64,000 nt of DNA from Candidatus Terraquivivens yellowstonensis (GCA_023539445.1 JAKCEW010000003.1:1-64000); one strand, 5' to 3'; counted from the first letter of the stretch, positions 51,505 through 61,078 are shown. Notes: a model not told the origin generated them from the letters alone. Program-made: numbers and translations.

Positions 51505-52194
51505 ATGCCTATTTACTTTAACGATAGGGAAATCGTTCTTCCGGGACAGCTTCTGTCCGATGACAGCAGGAGGGCAGGGGAGGGAACGTACGTCATGGAT
51601 GGGAAAGTTTACGCGGCCACAGTCGGTGCGGCAACGATAAGGGATGGAAAAGTAGAGGTCATAACATTTAGGGGACCGTATAAGCCGGCGGCTGGTGATA
51701 TGATCATCGGCGTGGTATCGGACATAAAACCGATAGGTGTGGAAGTAGACCTTGGAGGCCATGTAACGGCTTTGCTTAAAGTTAAGAACGTAAAGGAGCT
51801 CGCGTCGCTTGACCTAAAAGTCGGGGACGTAGTTTATGCTAGGGTGAGCAGTAGCGGGCTTAAAGGAGTTTTATTGGAGTTGAACGAGCAATTTAAGAAG
51901 ATAAACGAGGGAGTGCTGTTGAGGATGACCCCGACGAAGATACCGAGATTGATAGGGAAGAGGGGATCCATGATAAACATGCTCAAGAAGATTACTGGAT
52001 GTAATATAATGGTCGGTACGAATGGTTTTGTGATCGTGAATGGGCCATCGCCCGCAAAGGAGTTTGCCGCAATATCTGCAATAAGGCTCATAGAAAGGGA
52101 GGCCCATTCTCAGGGACTTACCGATAAGGTTATGGCATATTTAAGTAAATTGGTTGGTGGTGAGGTTTCGCATGACACAGGTGATAAAGCCTAA
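51505..52194 (+). CDS. Exosome complex RNA-binding cap protein Rrp4
   Basis: Cap subunit of the archaeal exosome: S1 and KH domains that feed RNA into the Rrp41/Rrp42 ring. The N-terminal domain ([12 protein letters not shown]), S1 ([41 protein letters not shown]), and KH domain ([48 protein letters not shown]) are all visible. ATG 51505 is preferred over GTG 51496, which abuts the SBDS stop. 230 residues; its 3' end overlaps rrp41 by 23 bases. Confidence 0.97.
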   Translation: MPIYFNDREIVLPGQLLSDDSRRAGEGTYVMDGKVYAATVGAATIRDGKVEVITFRGPYKPAAGDMIIGVVSDIKPIGVEVDLGGHVTALLKVKNVKELASLDLKVGDVVYARVSSSGLKGVLLELNEQFKKINEGVLLRMTPTKIPRLIGKRGSMINMLKKITGCNIMVGTNGFVIVNGPSPAKEFAAISAIRLIEREAHSQGLTDKVMAYLSKLVGGEVSHDTGDKA

Positions 52195-52906
52195 GCTTAT
52201 CGATGAGAATGGTATAAGGTTGGATGGAAGGGGTCCAACGGATTTAAGACCCCTGAGGATAGAGGTTAGTGTTCTCGAGAAGAGCGACGGTTCTGCATAC
52301 GTGGAGCTGGGCAAGACAAAAGTGTACGCAGCAGTGTATGGACCGAAAGAGGCACATCCGAAGCACCTCGCAATACCGGACAGGGCAATACTCAACTGCA
52401 GATACCATATGACGTCCTTTAGCACGGATGAACGGAAAATTCTCGGCATGACAAGGAGAGAGATAGAGCTCTCTAAGGTTATAAGGGAGGCTCTCGAATC
52501 TGTCGTGTTCCTTGAGGAATTTCCAAGGTCAGCAATAGACGTGTTCGTAGAAGTGGTACAGGCTGATGGTGGCACAAGGACTGCTGGGCTTACGGCGGCT
52601 TCACTCGCCTTGGCAGATGCGGGCATACCGATGAGGGAGTTGATAGCCGCGGTGGCTGTCGGCAAGGTGGATGGTACGATTATCTTAGACCCCTCGGATA
52701 TAGAGGATAAGTATGGAGAGGCTGACATGCCAATCGGTGTTGCACCTGAGTCGAACACAATCGTATTGCTGCAACTAAACGGAAAGATGACAAAGGATGA
52801 GTTTAGGCGTGGACTTGAGTTAGCCCGTGTGGGCATTCAAAAGATTTACCAAGCACAGCGCGAGGCTCTTAGAAGAAAGTATGGAGCCAGCACGACGGAG
52901 GTTTAG
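52172..52906 (+). CDS. Exosome catalytic subunit Rrp41 (RNase PH-like)
   Basis: Active RNase PH-type subunit of the exosome ring, about 244 residues from ATG 52172 (GGTGGTGAGG is the SD; the frame is open to 52154). PH fold blocks: [76 protein letters not shown] (phosphate/RNA-binding Args), and the catalytic region [22 protein letters not shown] with its aspartates. Overlaps rrp4 by 23 bases and is three bases before rrp42. Confidence 0.97.
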   Translation: MTQVIKPKLIDENGIRLDGRGPTDLRPLRIEVSVLEKSDGSAYVELGKTKVYAAVYGPKEAHPKHLAIPDRAILNCRYHMTSFSTDERKILGMTRREIELSKVIREALESVVFLEEFPRSAIDVFVEVVQADGGTRTAGLTAASLALADAGIPMRELIAAVAVGKVDGTIILDPSDIEDKYGEADMPIGVAPESNTIVLLQLNGKMTKDEFRRGLELARVGIQKIYQAQREALRRKYGASTTEV

Positions 52907-52909
52907 ATT

Positions 52910-53731
52910 ATGTCATTCCTTCCACTCAAGGAGAGGTCTTTTACCATAAAGATAATGAGCGAAAAGATATACAAACTGCTCCAGCAAGGAAAGAGGATAG
53001 ACGAAAGGTCACCATACGAGTTTAGGAAGATAACGATGCAGACAAATGTTGTGGAGAAGGCAAACGGCTCAGCCTTGGTTTCTGTGGGGAGCACGAGGAT
53101 ACTCACGGGGATAAAGGTGGAGTTGGGTACACCTTACAGCGATAGACCCAATGAGGGCGTATTCTCTGTTAATGCCGAGCTACTACCGCTTGCGTCAAAA
53201 AGCTTCGAGCCGGGCCCACCTGATGAGAGGGGCATAGAGCTGGCGAGGGTAGTAGATAGATGCATACGTGAAGGGAAAGCGATAGATCTCGAAAAGCTCT
53301 GTATAATTCCGGGAAAGATGGTTTATGTTCTCTACATAGACATCTACGTGCTGGATTATGATGGTAACTACTTTGATCCGTCTGTTATGTCAGCGATGGC
53401 CGCTTTAGCAACCTGTACAATACCAAAGTATTCGGCCACGGGCGAAAGGGTTGAAGGCGAAAACATAAAGGTACCTATCAGGGACGTGCCCCTTTCGGCA
53501 ACTTTAGGCATAATCAGGGACAGGCTTCTAGTAGACCCTTGTCTGGTCGAGGAAGAATCATTGGATACCTCAATAGTTGTGTGCCTAGATAGTGCGTCTA
53601 ACGTCGTTGCGATACAGAAGAACTCTCCGGGGCATATACCGTTCTCTTTGATGGAAAGTATAATAAATGTCGCAGAAGAGCAGATAAGCAAGATTAGGGC
53701 GCAATTCAAGGAGGTTGTGGGGATTGGGTAA
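52910..53731 (+). CDS. Exosome subunit Rrp42 (RNase PH-like, non-catalytic)
   Basis: Partner of Rrp41 in the hexameric ring; 273 residues. RIDERSPYEFRKITMQTNVVEKANGSALVSVGSTRILTGIKVELGTPY, PLASKSFEPGPPDERGIELARVVDRCIREGKAIDLEKLCIIPGKMVYVLYIDIYVLDYDGNYFDPSVMSAMAAL, and ILVDPCLVEEESLDTSIVV-type blocks (here LLVDPCLVEEESLDTSIVV) match Rrp42. ATG 52910; ATG 52955 (MSEKIYKLL) is an alternative. Its end overlaps the L37Ae gene. Confidence 0.97.
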   Translation: MSFLPLKERSFTIKIMSEKIYKLLQQGKRIDERSPYEFRKITMQTNVVEKANGSALVSVGSTRILTGIKVELGTPYSDRPNEGVFSVNAELLPLASKSFEPGPPDERGIELARVVDRCIREGKAIDLEKLCIIPGKMVYVLYIDIYVLDYDGNYFDPSVMSAMAALATCTIPKYSATGERVEGENIKVPIRDVPLSATLGIIRDRLLVDPCLVEEESLDTSIVVCLDSASNVVAIQKNSPGHIPFSLMESIINVAEEQISKIRAQFKEVVGIG

Positions 53732-53948
53732 GAAGGTCGGGAATACCGTCAAGCGGTTCGGCGCAAGATATGGTGCGACTTTGAGGAAGAGGTTGCTGGA
53801 GATAGAGCAGCAGCAAAAAGCGACCTACGAGTGTCCGAAGTGTGGCTTGGTGGCTGTTAAGCGGAAGTTCATTGGTGTGTGGAGCTGCAGTAAGTGCGGT
53901 TACACTTTCGCAGGCGGTGCTTATACTCCATATGTTTCGAAGAAGTAG
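53724..53948 (+). CDS. Ribosomal protein L37Ae (eL43)
   Basis: Zinc-finger large-subunit protein, about 74 residues. GKKVGNTVKRFGARYGATLRKRLLEIEQ, then the C4 zinc finger CPKCGLVAVKRKFIGVWSCSKCGYTFAGGAYTP. TTG 53724 is favoured: GGAGG at 53710-53714 is nine bases before it, whereas TTG 53715 would have no SD space. The eight-base overlap with rrp42's 3' end is consistent with an operon. Confidence 0.96.
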   Translation: MGKKVGNTVKRFGARYGATLRKRLLEIEQQQKATYECPKCGLVAVKRKFIGVWSCSKCGYTFAGGAYTPYVSKK

Positions 53949-53954
53949 TGGAAC

Positions 53955-54212
53955 ATGGAAAAGCATGTAAAGGTCAGCATCTCTATACCAATGAAAGGAA
54001 GGGCATCGGAAGTTATCGCACGAGCGCTAAAAATCGAGGCAGAGAGCGTTTCTTCGAAGAGAGTAAAGGTGGATATAAAAGCTTCCGATGGTTTCCTCAA
54101 TTTGGAAGTGAGGGCGAGCGACCTAACGGCCATGAGGGCCGGGATCAACTCCTTTTTACGTTGGATAGATGCCGCTTTGCAGGTTTATGAGCTAGCATCC
54201 GGCAAAACCTAA
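53955..54212 (+). CDS. KEOPS complex subunit Pcc1
   Basis: 85 residues, ferredoxin-like. It has IEAESVSSKRVKVDIKASDGFLNLEVRASDLTAMRAGINSFLRWIDAALQVYEL, the Pcc1 pattern, including the ASDLTAMRAGINSFLRW helix. Pcc1 dimerises and helps Kae1 make t6A37 in tRNAs read by ANN codons. It starts six bases after L37Ae. The order L37Ae-Pcc1-prefoldin is a recurrent archaeal arrangement. Confidence 0.92.
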   Translation: MEKHVKVSISIPMKGRASEVIARALKIEAESVSSKRVKVDIKASDGFLNLEVRASDLTAMRAGINSFLRWIDAALQVYELASGKT

Positions 54213-54282
54213 CAGAACACGTTTATAGGGAAGCTTTAAAAAAGAAACTCCAGAATCATTAGAAGTTATTAGGGGTGGTAAG

Positions 54283-54642
54283 TTGTCAAAAGAGATACCG
54301 CCAAGTGTTCAGCAGCAATTGCTTAGGTTGCAGCAGCTTCAGCAGACGCTGAGCGCCTTATTGGCAGAAAAGCAGAGGCTCGAGGCCGAGCTGGCTGAAA
54401 TAAACAACGCACTAGAGGAGCTTGAGAAGGTCGATGAGAATGCTGTCATATACAAGGCCGTAGGTCCTATACTCGTCAGGGTGAACAAAGATAGGCTCAC
54501 GGTTGAACTGAAGGACAAAAAGGAACTGACGGAGACGAGGCTTAAAGTTTTAGAGAAGCAGGACGCTAAGATGAGAACGCAGATAGAGTCCGTCCAGAAA
54601 GATATACAGAGAATAATGTCCGGCCAACAGACTTCGTCATGA
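54283..54642 (+). CDS. Prefoldin beta subunit
   Basis: Chaperone holding nascent proteins for the thermosome. 119 residues: two coiled coils (LQQLQQTLSALLAEKQRLEAELAEINNALEELEKV, and LKVLEKQDAKMRTQIESVQKDIQRIMSG) joined by a beta-hairpin (NAVIYKAVGPILVRVNKDRLTVELKDKKELTETR). TTG start at 54283 with GGGGTGG about five bases upstream. Its last four bases overlap the DHH gene. Confidence 0.95.
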   Translation: MSKEIPPSVQQQLLRLQQLQQTLSALLAEKQRLEAELAEINNALEELEKVDENAVIYKAVGPILVRVNKDRLTVELKDKKELTETRLKVLEKQDAKMRTQIESVQKDIQRIMSGQQTSS

Positions 54643-55652
54643 AGGATGAAAAACTCGCCGAGGAGGTTGCTAACCTCCTTAAATCTATGAGTGGCAAGAC
54701 AGTAGCCATAGTAACGCATGTTGGTGGAGACGCTGATGCAGTCGGTGCCGCCTACGTTCTTAAGAGAGTCCTCGAGGAGAATTTAGGCTGCACCACGGCG
54801 CATGTACACATACCGGATGAAATGTCAGCGCAAGTAAGAGCCATGGTAAATTATCTCAAGCTCGAAGTTAAGAGCGGGGCCATAGGCGATGTTGATGCCG
54901 TTATATTAGTAGACATTGGTTCGCTCGAGCAGGTTGCTGAGCACCTTGAAGACGTTATGAAGATGCAAGGCAAGGTATACATCATAGACCACCACGCACC
55001 TCCTCATGGCGGGTATCCACAAGGTTTTTTTGTATTCTTTTCTGAAAGTTATCGCGCACTCTGCGAGCTCGTTATGGATGTTGTAAAACTTATGGGCATA
55101 AAGCTGGATACATTGGAGGCGGAGGCCCTATTTCTCGGGATATATTACGATACCGCAAGATTGTCGCTCGCTGATTCGGAGACCATGGCTAACATTTGTG
55201 AGCTCGTAAAGCTAGGTATCAACCCTTCAAAGAGCATACAATCGGTAGAGGTTCCAATCGACATTTCGGAAAGGATAGCGCGTTTGAAGGGAGCCATGAG
55301 AATGAACCTATACAGGGCTGGCGAGTGGCTGATCGCAACATCCCAGGTAAGCTCCTTCCAGACGTCCGTCGCTAGGGCTATCTTATCGCTCGGTTGTCAT
55401 GTATCAATAGTAGCTGGCGAGTATAAGAATGGTGTTGCTGTATCGATGAGGTCGCAACAAGATTTTTTTGCTAAAACCAACATAAACCTAGGAAAGGATG
55501 TTGCGCAGACCGTTGGTGCAAGGCTGGGAGGTTATGGTGGAGGGCATGCCACGGCGGCGAGGGCATATTGCAACTCAACGCCGGATGAAGTTATCAAGTT
55601 GTGCTTGAACTTATTAGAAGGCTTACTCGGTGAGAGATTGAACCGAGTGTAA
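54639..55652 (+). CDS. DHH-family phosphoesterase
   Basis: 337 residues of the RecJ/NrnA type. Motif I is THVGGDADAVGAAYVL, motif II VDIGSLEQV, the DHH motif IIDHHAPPHGG, and the DHHA1 C-terminal GGHATAARAY. Such enzymes degrade short oligonucleotides, 3'-phosphoadenosine phosphate or cyclic dinucleotides. ATGA overlap with prefoldin beta; the DHH gene is commonly found after prefoldin in archaeal genomes. It might cooperate with the exosome by degrading its short end products. Confidence 0.88.
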   Translation: MKDEKLAEEVANLLKSMSGKTVAIVTHVGGDADAVGAAYVLKRVLEENLGCTTAHVHIPDEMSAQVRAMVNYLKLEVKSGAIGDVDAVILVDIGSLEQVAEHLEDVMKMQGKVYIIDHHAPPHGGYPQGFFVFFSESYRALCELVMDVVKLMGIKLDTLEAEALFLGIYYDTARLSLADSETMANICELVKLGINPSKSIQSVEVPIDISERIARLKGAMRMNLYRAGEWLIATSQVSSFQTSVARAILSLGCHVSIVAGEYKNGVAVSMRSQQDFFAKTNINLGKDVAQTVGARLGGYGGGHATAARAYCNSTPDEVIKLCLNLLEGLLGERLNRV

Positions 55653-55658
55653 CCGAAG

Positions 55659-56513
55659 ATGGAAATAGTAAGGGTCGAGGGGCTGACATTTACCTACAGT
55701 GGCTTTGATACGCCTGCTATCAGTGACATAAATCTCAGTATCGAAGAAGGGGAATTTGTCCTTCTCCTTGGACCCAGCGGTTGCGGGAAGTCAACACTCT
55801 GCAGATGTCTGAATGGTCTCATACCGCACTTCTATGCTGGCAAGATGGAGGGGAGGGTATTGGTTGCTGGCATGGATGTTTCCAAAACGCCAACCTACGT
55901 ACTCTCCCAATACGTGGGCATGGTATTCCAGAATCCAGAGAATCAGCTATTCTCGTTGACCGTTGAGAACGACGTCGCCTTCGCGCTCGAGAATTTGGGC
56001 ATGCCAAGGGATGAAATCAGACGTAGGGTGGATTTTGCTCTCAAAGCGGTCGGTATAGAGGATTTGAGAAAGAGGTCGCCTTTTGAACTGTCAGGGGGCC
56101 AGCAACAGAAGGTTGCTATAGCATCGATTCTCGCGTTGATGCCTAAAATCATGGTATTCGATGAGCCGACATCCTCCCTAGATCCGGTATCCGCAAAGTC
56201 GATAATTGAGACGATATTTAAGGTAAAGAAGGAGCTCGGAACGAGTGTCGTGGTGGCTGAGCACAGGGTCGAGTTGCTGGCCGATAAGGTGGACAGAGTG
56301 ATCGTGATGCAAAAGGGAAGGATCGTGAAAGATGGAAGGCCAAGGGAAGTTTTCGTCTCAGAGGAAATGATACCTTACGGTGTGCCCGTTCCTAAAGTTG
56401 TCAGCATGGCTAAGGGTGTGAACAGGCACTTTAAAGTGTTTAATGAAATACCACTAAGTTCTGAAGAATTCGAGCAAGGCATAAGGAGGTTCATCCATGA
56501 TAAAGTTCGATAA
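55659..56513 (+). CDS. ECF transporter ATPase, EcfA1-like
   Basis: Energy-coupling-factor ATPase, 284 residues. Walker A GPSGCGKST (about residues 37-45), Q-loop FQNPENQLFSLTVENDVAF (typical EcfA), signature LSGGQQQKVA, Walker B IMVFDEPTSSLDP, switch His in AEHRVELLADKVDR. ATG 55659, six bases after the DHH stop; it overlaps the next ATPase by 17 bases. The substrate-binding S protein is not in the window. Confidence 0.93.
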   Translation: MEIVRVEGLTFTYSGFDTPAISDINLSIEEGEFVLLLGPSGCGKSTLCRCLNGLIPHFYAGKMEGRVLVAGMDVSKTPTYVLSQYVGMVFQNPENQLFSLTVENDVAFALENLGMPRDEIRRRVDFALKAVGIEDLRKRSPFELSGGQQQKVAIASILALMPKIMVFDEPTSSLDPVSAKSIIETIFKVKKELGTSVVVAEHRVELLADKVDRVIVMQKGRIVKDGRPREVFVSEEMIPYGVPVPKVVSMAKGVNRHFKVFNEIPLSSEEFEQGIRRFIHDKVR

Positions 56514-57333
56514 CGTAACTTATGTTTATCCGACGGGTGTGAAGGCGTTAAACAGTGTCAGCGTTGAGATCGGAAGGGGCGAGCTAGTGGCACTGATGGG
56601 TGAGAATGGTGCAGGAAAGACCACTTTCATAAAGCACCTGAACGGTCTTCTAAAACCCACGAGCGGAAACGTCTATGTGGACGGAAAGGATACCAAGACG
56701 CTCAGCGTGGCACAGCTGTCTAGGATTGTTGGGGTAGTGTTTCAAAATGCTGACGATATGTTTTTTCTCCCGACAGTTGAAGAGGAAGTTGCTTTCTCCT
56801 TAAGGAACTTGGGCTTCAGTGAGGATGTTGTGCAGAGAAGGGTAGATTGGTCCCTTAAATTTATGGAGCTTGAGGAATACAGGAATAGGTCTCCTTTTCT
56901 GCTGAGCGGTGGTGAAAAGAAGAGGCTTGCCCTTGCGATAATCCTAGCTTGGAACCCCCAAGTCATAGCGATGGACGAGCCTACAGTCGGCCAAGATAGT
57001 ATGCAGAAGGAGAAACTAAAGGAAATGATAAAGCAGCTGAACTTACAGGGAAGGACTGTCATAATTTCGACGCACGATGTCGAATTCGTCGCGGAACTTA
57101 AGCCGAGAGTTATTTTGATGTCAAAGGGAAGAATAATCGCTGACGGCAAGGCTGAGTTTATCCTGACGGATGGCGAGTTACTAAGTAGCTGCTCGATACT
57201 CATGCCGCAGGTGGCCGCAACGATGTCTAGATTAGCAGACTTAGGCTTTAATGCCAAAGTTATCTCAGTCGAAGAGGCTGTAAGGAATATAGTGGAGGGG
57301 CTGAGAGGGCTTGAGCATACTAGAAGGGCTTAA
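56497..57333 (+). CDS. ECF transporter ATPase, EcfA2-like
   Basis: 278 residues. Walker A GENGAGKTT (about residues 35-43), Q-loop FQNADDMFFLPTVEEEVAFSLRNLG, signature LSGGEKKRLA, Walker B VIAMDEPTVGQDS, switch His in ISTHDVEFV. The D-loop GQDS replaces the usual GLDP. It overlaps EcfA1 by 17 bases and EcfT by 23 bases. Confidence 0.93.
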   Translation: MIKFDNVTYVYPTGVKALNSVSVEIGRGELVALMGENGAGKTTFIKHLNGLLKPTSGNVYVDGKDTKTLSVAQLSRIVGVVFQNADDMFFLPTVEEEVAFSLRNLGFSEDVVQRRVDWSLKFMELEEYRNRSPFLLSGGEKKRLALAIILAWNPQVIAMDEPTVGQDSMQKEKLKEMIKQLNLQGRTVIISTHDVEFVAELKPRVILMSKGRIIADGKAEFILTDGELLSSCSILMPQVAATMSRLADLGFNAKVISVEEAVRNIVEGLRGLEHTRRA

Positions 57334-58069
57334 GTTCTATGCTGGCGATACGGCAATACACAAGCTTGACCCAAGGGTGAAATTTCTCGTTTCCATGCTA
57401 ATGCTCATCATAGTTGTGATGTATGCAGAGGTATGGATGCTGACGATTCTCATAGCGGTGCAGGCTGCGATTGTTTATGTCGCCAAAGTCATGCGGCGCT
57501 GGCTCAAGACGATAAAGGGTTCGATGCCCCTAGCCGCCCTTGTCTTCGGCCTTAATGCTATATTCTTCATCTCAACTGGCACCTATACGACTTTGCAAGA
57601 GGTGTTTTACCACTCACTCGCGCTGGCGTACAGACTCGTGCTATTCCTTTCGTCGTTCTCCATATTCTTCTTGACAACGACGCCGGAGGAGATAGGGCTG
57701 ACACTCACGAGCTGGCACGTTCCATACCAATACACGTTCGCCTTCATATCAGCGATAAGGTTCACGCCAATAATAGCCCAAGAACTTAGGGACATCATGG
57801 ATGCGCAAAGAGCGCGCGGTGTCGAGCTGGATAGGGGTGGACCCTTGCAGAGAGCTAGGAAATTCATACCGATACTTGTACCGCTCCTCGCGAACGCTCT
57901 CAAGAGGGCATACGAGTTGGCAGAGGCTATGGAGGTGAAATGTTTCGGTGCCGCAAAAAAGAGGACATCATTGATGGAGCTCAAAGCTAGACCTAAGGAT
58001 TATGCAGTTTTGTTGACAGCGCTAGTCTTTTTTGGTCTGGCCGTGTACTACAGGCTCTTCCCGTTCTGA
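57311..58069 (+). CDS. ECF transporter transmembrane component, EcfT-like
   Basis: 252 residues with about five TM helices and the two EcfT coupling motifs, the ARG motif in IMDAQRARGVELDRGG (about residues 158-173) and the second in LANALKRAYELAEAMEVKCFGAAKKRT. With the two ATPases it forms the energising module for vitamins or metals. It ends before the convergent ilvC. The start at 57311 lies within EcfA2; an ATG further downstream is also possible. Confidence 0.92.
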   Translation: MSILEGLKFYAGDTAIHKLDPRVKFLVSMLMLIIVVMYAEVWMLTILIAVQAAIVYVAKVMRRWLKTIKGSMPLAALVFGLNAIFFISTGTYTTLQEVFYHSLALAYRLVLFLSSFSIFFLTTTPEEIGLTLTSWHVPYQYTFAFISAIRFTPIIAQELRDIMDAQRARGVELDRGGPLQRARKFIPILVPLLANALKRAYELAEAMEVKCFGAAKKRTSLMELKARPKDYAVLLTALVFFGLAVYYRLFPF

Positions 58070-58077
58070 GCCCACGA

Positions 58078-59067
58078 CTATATTTGGGCTAGCTTCCTGA
58101 TTATCTCGCCCACCTTCTCTATCGGATGGTTCCTTATCTCCTCCATCTTCTTTTCGAGTATTAGCCTACTCCTCGGGTCCTCGCTCCAGAGCCTTGCGAA
58201 GGAGCCGTCTTGAATCCTCCTGAGGGCCTCCCTCATGTTCTCCTTCACGTGCTCGTCAACTATCTGCGGACCTACAAGCAGACCGCCGAACTTCGCGGTA
58301 TCGGATACAGCATTCAGCATGCCAACCAAGCCACCCCTATATATCAGGTCGACTATCAGCTTCATCTCGTTGCATGCCTCGAAATAGGCGAGCTCCGGCT
58401 GATATCCTGCCTCGACTAGCACCTCATACCCTTTCTTTATGAGCTCCATGACACCACCGACTAGGACCGCCTGCTCTCCCAACAGGTCGGTCTCCGTCTC
58501 CTCCTTGAATGTCGTTTCGAGGACGCCAGCCCTAGCACAACCCAATGCCTTGGCCATAGCTAGGGCGATAGCCCTCGCATTCCCAGAGTAGTCCTGCCCT
58601 ACAGCGAAGAGTGCAGGGACGCCTTTTCCTTCAAGGTAGAGCTCGCGCATCCTCGGACCCGGCGCCTTAGGTGCGACGAGTATGACATCCACATAGCTAG
58701 GTGGCACTATCTGCCTGAAGTGTATGTTATACCCGTGAGAGAATCCCAAGACCTTTCCTGGCTTCATATTAGGCTCTATGAGCTTTTTGTAAACCTCAGG
58801 TTGCACCACGTCCGGTATTAGCATGTGGATTATGTCACCTTCCTTCGCGGCCTCTTCTATAGGAAGAGGCTCTAGGCCGTCTTCTTTTACCATTCTCCAA
58901 GATTTTCCTCCTTCCCTAACGCCAACGACGACGTCTACGCCGGAGTCCTTCATGTTGAGCGCTTGGGCCCTTCCTTGACTCCCATAACCTATTACGGCTA
59001 CCTTCTTGCTGAGCAAGGGCTCGAGGCTTATATCACTATCGTAGTATATTTTTGCCATACATCCCAC
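58078..59067 (-). CDS. ilvC: Ketol-acid reductoisomerase
   Basis: Class I KARI of 329 residues. N-terminal NAD(P)H Rossmann motif [33 protein letters not shown] (about residues 25-57). The GGKSW loop follows Arg and has Ser, the usual NADPH-type pattern. Knotted C-terminal domain: [22 protein letters not shown] and [22 protein letters not shown] with metal ligands. Converts acetolactate or acetohydroxybutyrate in Val/Leu/Ile synthesis; the substrate comes from the two IlvB/IlvN pairs upstream. It starts three bases after ilvN1. Confidence 0.97.
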   Translation of the reverse strand: MGCMAKIYYDSDISLEPLLSKKVAVIGYGSQGRAQALNMKDSGVDVVVGVREGGKSWRMVKEDGLEPLPIEEAAKEGDIIHMLIPDVVQPEVYKKLIEPNMKPGKVLGFSHGYNIHFRQIVPPSYVDVILVAPKAPGPRMRELYLEGKGVPALFAVGQDYSGNARAIALAMAKALGCARAGVLETTFKEETETDLLGEQAVLVGGVMELIKKGYEVLVEAGYQPELAYFEACNEMKLIVDLIYRGGLVGMLNAVSDTAKFGGLLVGPQIVDEHVKENMREALRRIQDGSFARLWSEDPRSRLILEKKMEEIRNHPIEKVGEIIRKLAQI

Positions 59068-59070
59068 CTC

Positions 59071-59349
59071 CTACACATTTGAAACTTTATTCAGACCCGC
59101 ACCCAATGTTGTACAATCTACCTCCAGCACCACGGGCAAGCTAAATAGCTTTCTCTTTAGCCACTCGGCCTTTTCAGGTTTTAACGATACGGACATCGTA
59201 AGGAGCTTAACGTTATCCATTCCTGATTCGCATACCTCGGCGCTTATTAGCTTTGCCTGAGCTTGCCTCGTGGTCAGAAGCACCTTGATGACGGCTTCCA
59301 GAGAGTCCTCAACCAGTACGCTAAACACGTATGCGCGCATGTACATCAA
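59071..59349 (-). CDS. ilvN: Acetolactate synthase small (regulatory) subunit, copy 1
   Basis: 92 residues containing an ACT domain (YVFSVLVEDSLEAVIKVLLTTRQAQAKLISAEVCESG). It is short for IlvN: the second half of the usual regulatory subunit is absent. Its first about 67 residues are identical to copy 2 at 61268; only the C-terminus differs (LFSLPVVLEVDCTTLGAGLNKVSNV here). It overlaps the 3' end of ilvB copy 1 by 29 bases. It would bind Val or another branched-chain amino acid. Confidence 0.9.
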   Translation of the reverse strand: MMYMRAYVFSVLVEDSLEAVIKVLLTTRQAQAKLISAEVCESGMDNVKLLTMSVSLKPEKAEWLKRKLFSLPVVLEVDCTTLGAGLNKVSNV

Positions 59350-61078
59350 ACCCCGTAGGCGTCATCATTTGGTTAAACCACTTGCCAGGAGGTACCATAG
59401 GCAATACCCTTTCCTCCTTGTCTATCGGCAGATCTATGACGAATGCTTGTCCCGACCTAACTGCCCTCCTCACAAGCATCCTTAGATCGTCCAAAGATTC
59501 TGCCACTGCGCCCTCAACGCCCATGGATTCTGCGAGCTTCACGTAGTCAACGCTTCCCTTAACGTACCTTTTCAGGTATATCTCGAGACATTCGTCTTTG
59601 TACCTCTTTTGGTAGAAGAGGTCCTGCCACTGTCTTATCATGCCGAGGACCCTGTTATCGAAGATTATGCATATGACAGGGATGTCATACTGGGCCATCG
59701 GTATTAGGCTTTGGCACGTCATCGTGAAGCTACCATCACCGTCGATGCATGCCACAGTCCTGTCGGGCGCAGCAATCTTCGCACCGACTGCAGCAGGAAG
59801 CCCGAAGCCCATCGTACCAAGACCGCAACTTGTTATCAATGTTCTTGGTTCGAAGATCTTGAAGCAAAGTTGTACCCACATCTGGTGCTGCCCGACACCA
59901 GTAGTAACTATTGCATTCCTCGGCAATTCCTCCCTTATCACCTTCAAAGCACGCCAAGAGGTCATCCTATTGGGTTCACCGTAGTTGTTCATAAACTCCT
60001 CGAACCTTTCGCCTATTGCTTTAAGCCTCTGGACGAATGGTCTTGCTTCCTTTCTCGCGGTTCTAGATATGATGCAGGCGTAAAGCTCCGACAGCACCTT
60101 CTTTGCGTCACCAGCTATGCTTACTGTCGGTGTAACGTTCTTGCCGAGTTCGCTCGCATCTATGTCTACGTGAATCACCTTCCTGCCTTTCTGAAATTCA
60201 TCGAATCTTCCGACAGATCTATCGGCGAATCTCATACCGACTGCAAGTATTGTGTCCGACTCCATCACGGCAAGATTAGCCTCAATTCTACCATGCATTC
60301 CGATAACACCCAGCATGAGCGGATGGTCGGAAGGCATTGAGCCCAGACCCGGGGTCGTGACTACGACAGGGGCCATGAGGTACTCCGCTAACTTGACCAG
60401 CTCTTCCGTTGCATTGCTTAATATTACACCTCCACCAGCTATTATTACCGGCTTATCGGCATTCATCAAAATGTCGGCCGCTCTGGATATGAGTTCTGGG
60501 TCCGGCTCCTGAGTCTGCTTCATGACAAGGCCCGATGCGTACTTTATCAGACTTGGTTCATCCTTCCAGTAAGGCTCTACGTCCGCTTGGAACACGTCCC
60601 TAGGAACATCAATAAGAACGGGACCTGGCCTACCAGCGGTCGCGATATGGTATGCGTCCACGAAGGTCTGGGCTAGTTTTGATGGTTCTTTAACGATTAC
60701 GGCATACTTTGTGACTGGTAGGAGTATGCCGGTTATGTCCGTTTCTTGGAAGGCATCAGTTCCGAGAACCTCCCGCGGTACTTGACCGGTTATCGCAACG
60801 ACCGGCTGGCTGTCCATCATGGCATTAACTATGCCTGTCACTAGGTTCGTCGCACCGGGACCTGAGGTCGCTACGGCCACTCCAGGCCTACCCCTAACCC
60901 TTGCATAACCCTCTGCGGCGTGCGCTGCCTGCTGTTCATGTCTCATCAGTATGGTCCTTATGTTGCTGTCGTAAAGCGCATCGTAGAACGGCAAGATAGA
61001 ACCGCCGGGTATGCCAAAGATGACGTCCACACCCTTGGATTCCATAGCCTTGACTAAAGCATCAGCTGCCCTTACCAT
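59321..61078 (-). CDS. ilvB: Acetohydroxyacid synthase large subunit, copy 1 (Trp484 form)
   Basis: 585 residues, thiamine-diphosphate enzyme making acetolactate and/or acetohydroxybutyrate. ThDP-activating Glu in LMRHEQQAAHAAEGYARV, mid-domain GGGVILSNA, ThDP-metal motif CIDGDGSFTMTCQSL, and the substrate-specificity helix GMIRQWQDLFYQKRY with Trp at 484. In E. coli AHAS II the equivalent Trp464 gives preference for 2-ketobutyrate. Most of the gene is identical to copy 2. It has its own 189-base upstream region with a TATA box (about 61228-61238). Confidence 0.96.
   Translation of the reverse strand: MVRAADALVKAMESKGVDVIFGIPGGSILPFYDALYDSNIRTILMRHEQQAAHAAEGYARVRGRPGVAVATSGPGATNLVTGIVNAMMDSQPVVAITGQVPREVLGTDAFQETDITGILLPVTKYAVIVKEPSKLAQTFVDAYHIATAGRPGPVLIDVPRDVFQADVEPYWKDEPSLIKYASGLVMKQTQEPDPELISRAADILMNADKPVIIAGGGVILSNATEELVKLAEYLMAPVVVTTPGLGSMPSDHPLMLGVIGMHGRIEANLAVMESDTILAVGMRFADRSVGRFDEFQKGRKVIHVDIDASELGKNVTPTVSIAGDAKKVLSELYACIISRTARKEARPFVQRLKAIGERFEEFMNNYGEPNRMTSWRALKVIREELPRNAIVTTGVGQHQMWVQLCFKIFEPRTLITSCGLGTMGFGLPAAVGAKIAAPDRTVACIDGDGSFTMTCQSLIPMAQYDIPVICIIFDNRVLGMIRQWQDLFYQKRYKDECLEIYLKRYVKGSVDYVKLAESMGVEGAVAESLDDLRMLVRRAVRSGQAFVIDLPIDKEERVLPMVPPGKWFNQMMTPTGFDVHARIRV

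Noticed and set aside
59711-60340. 209-codon plus-strand frame repeated at 62055-62525
   Set aside because: Antisense to ilvB; it recurs only because the gene is duplicated.
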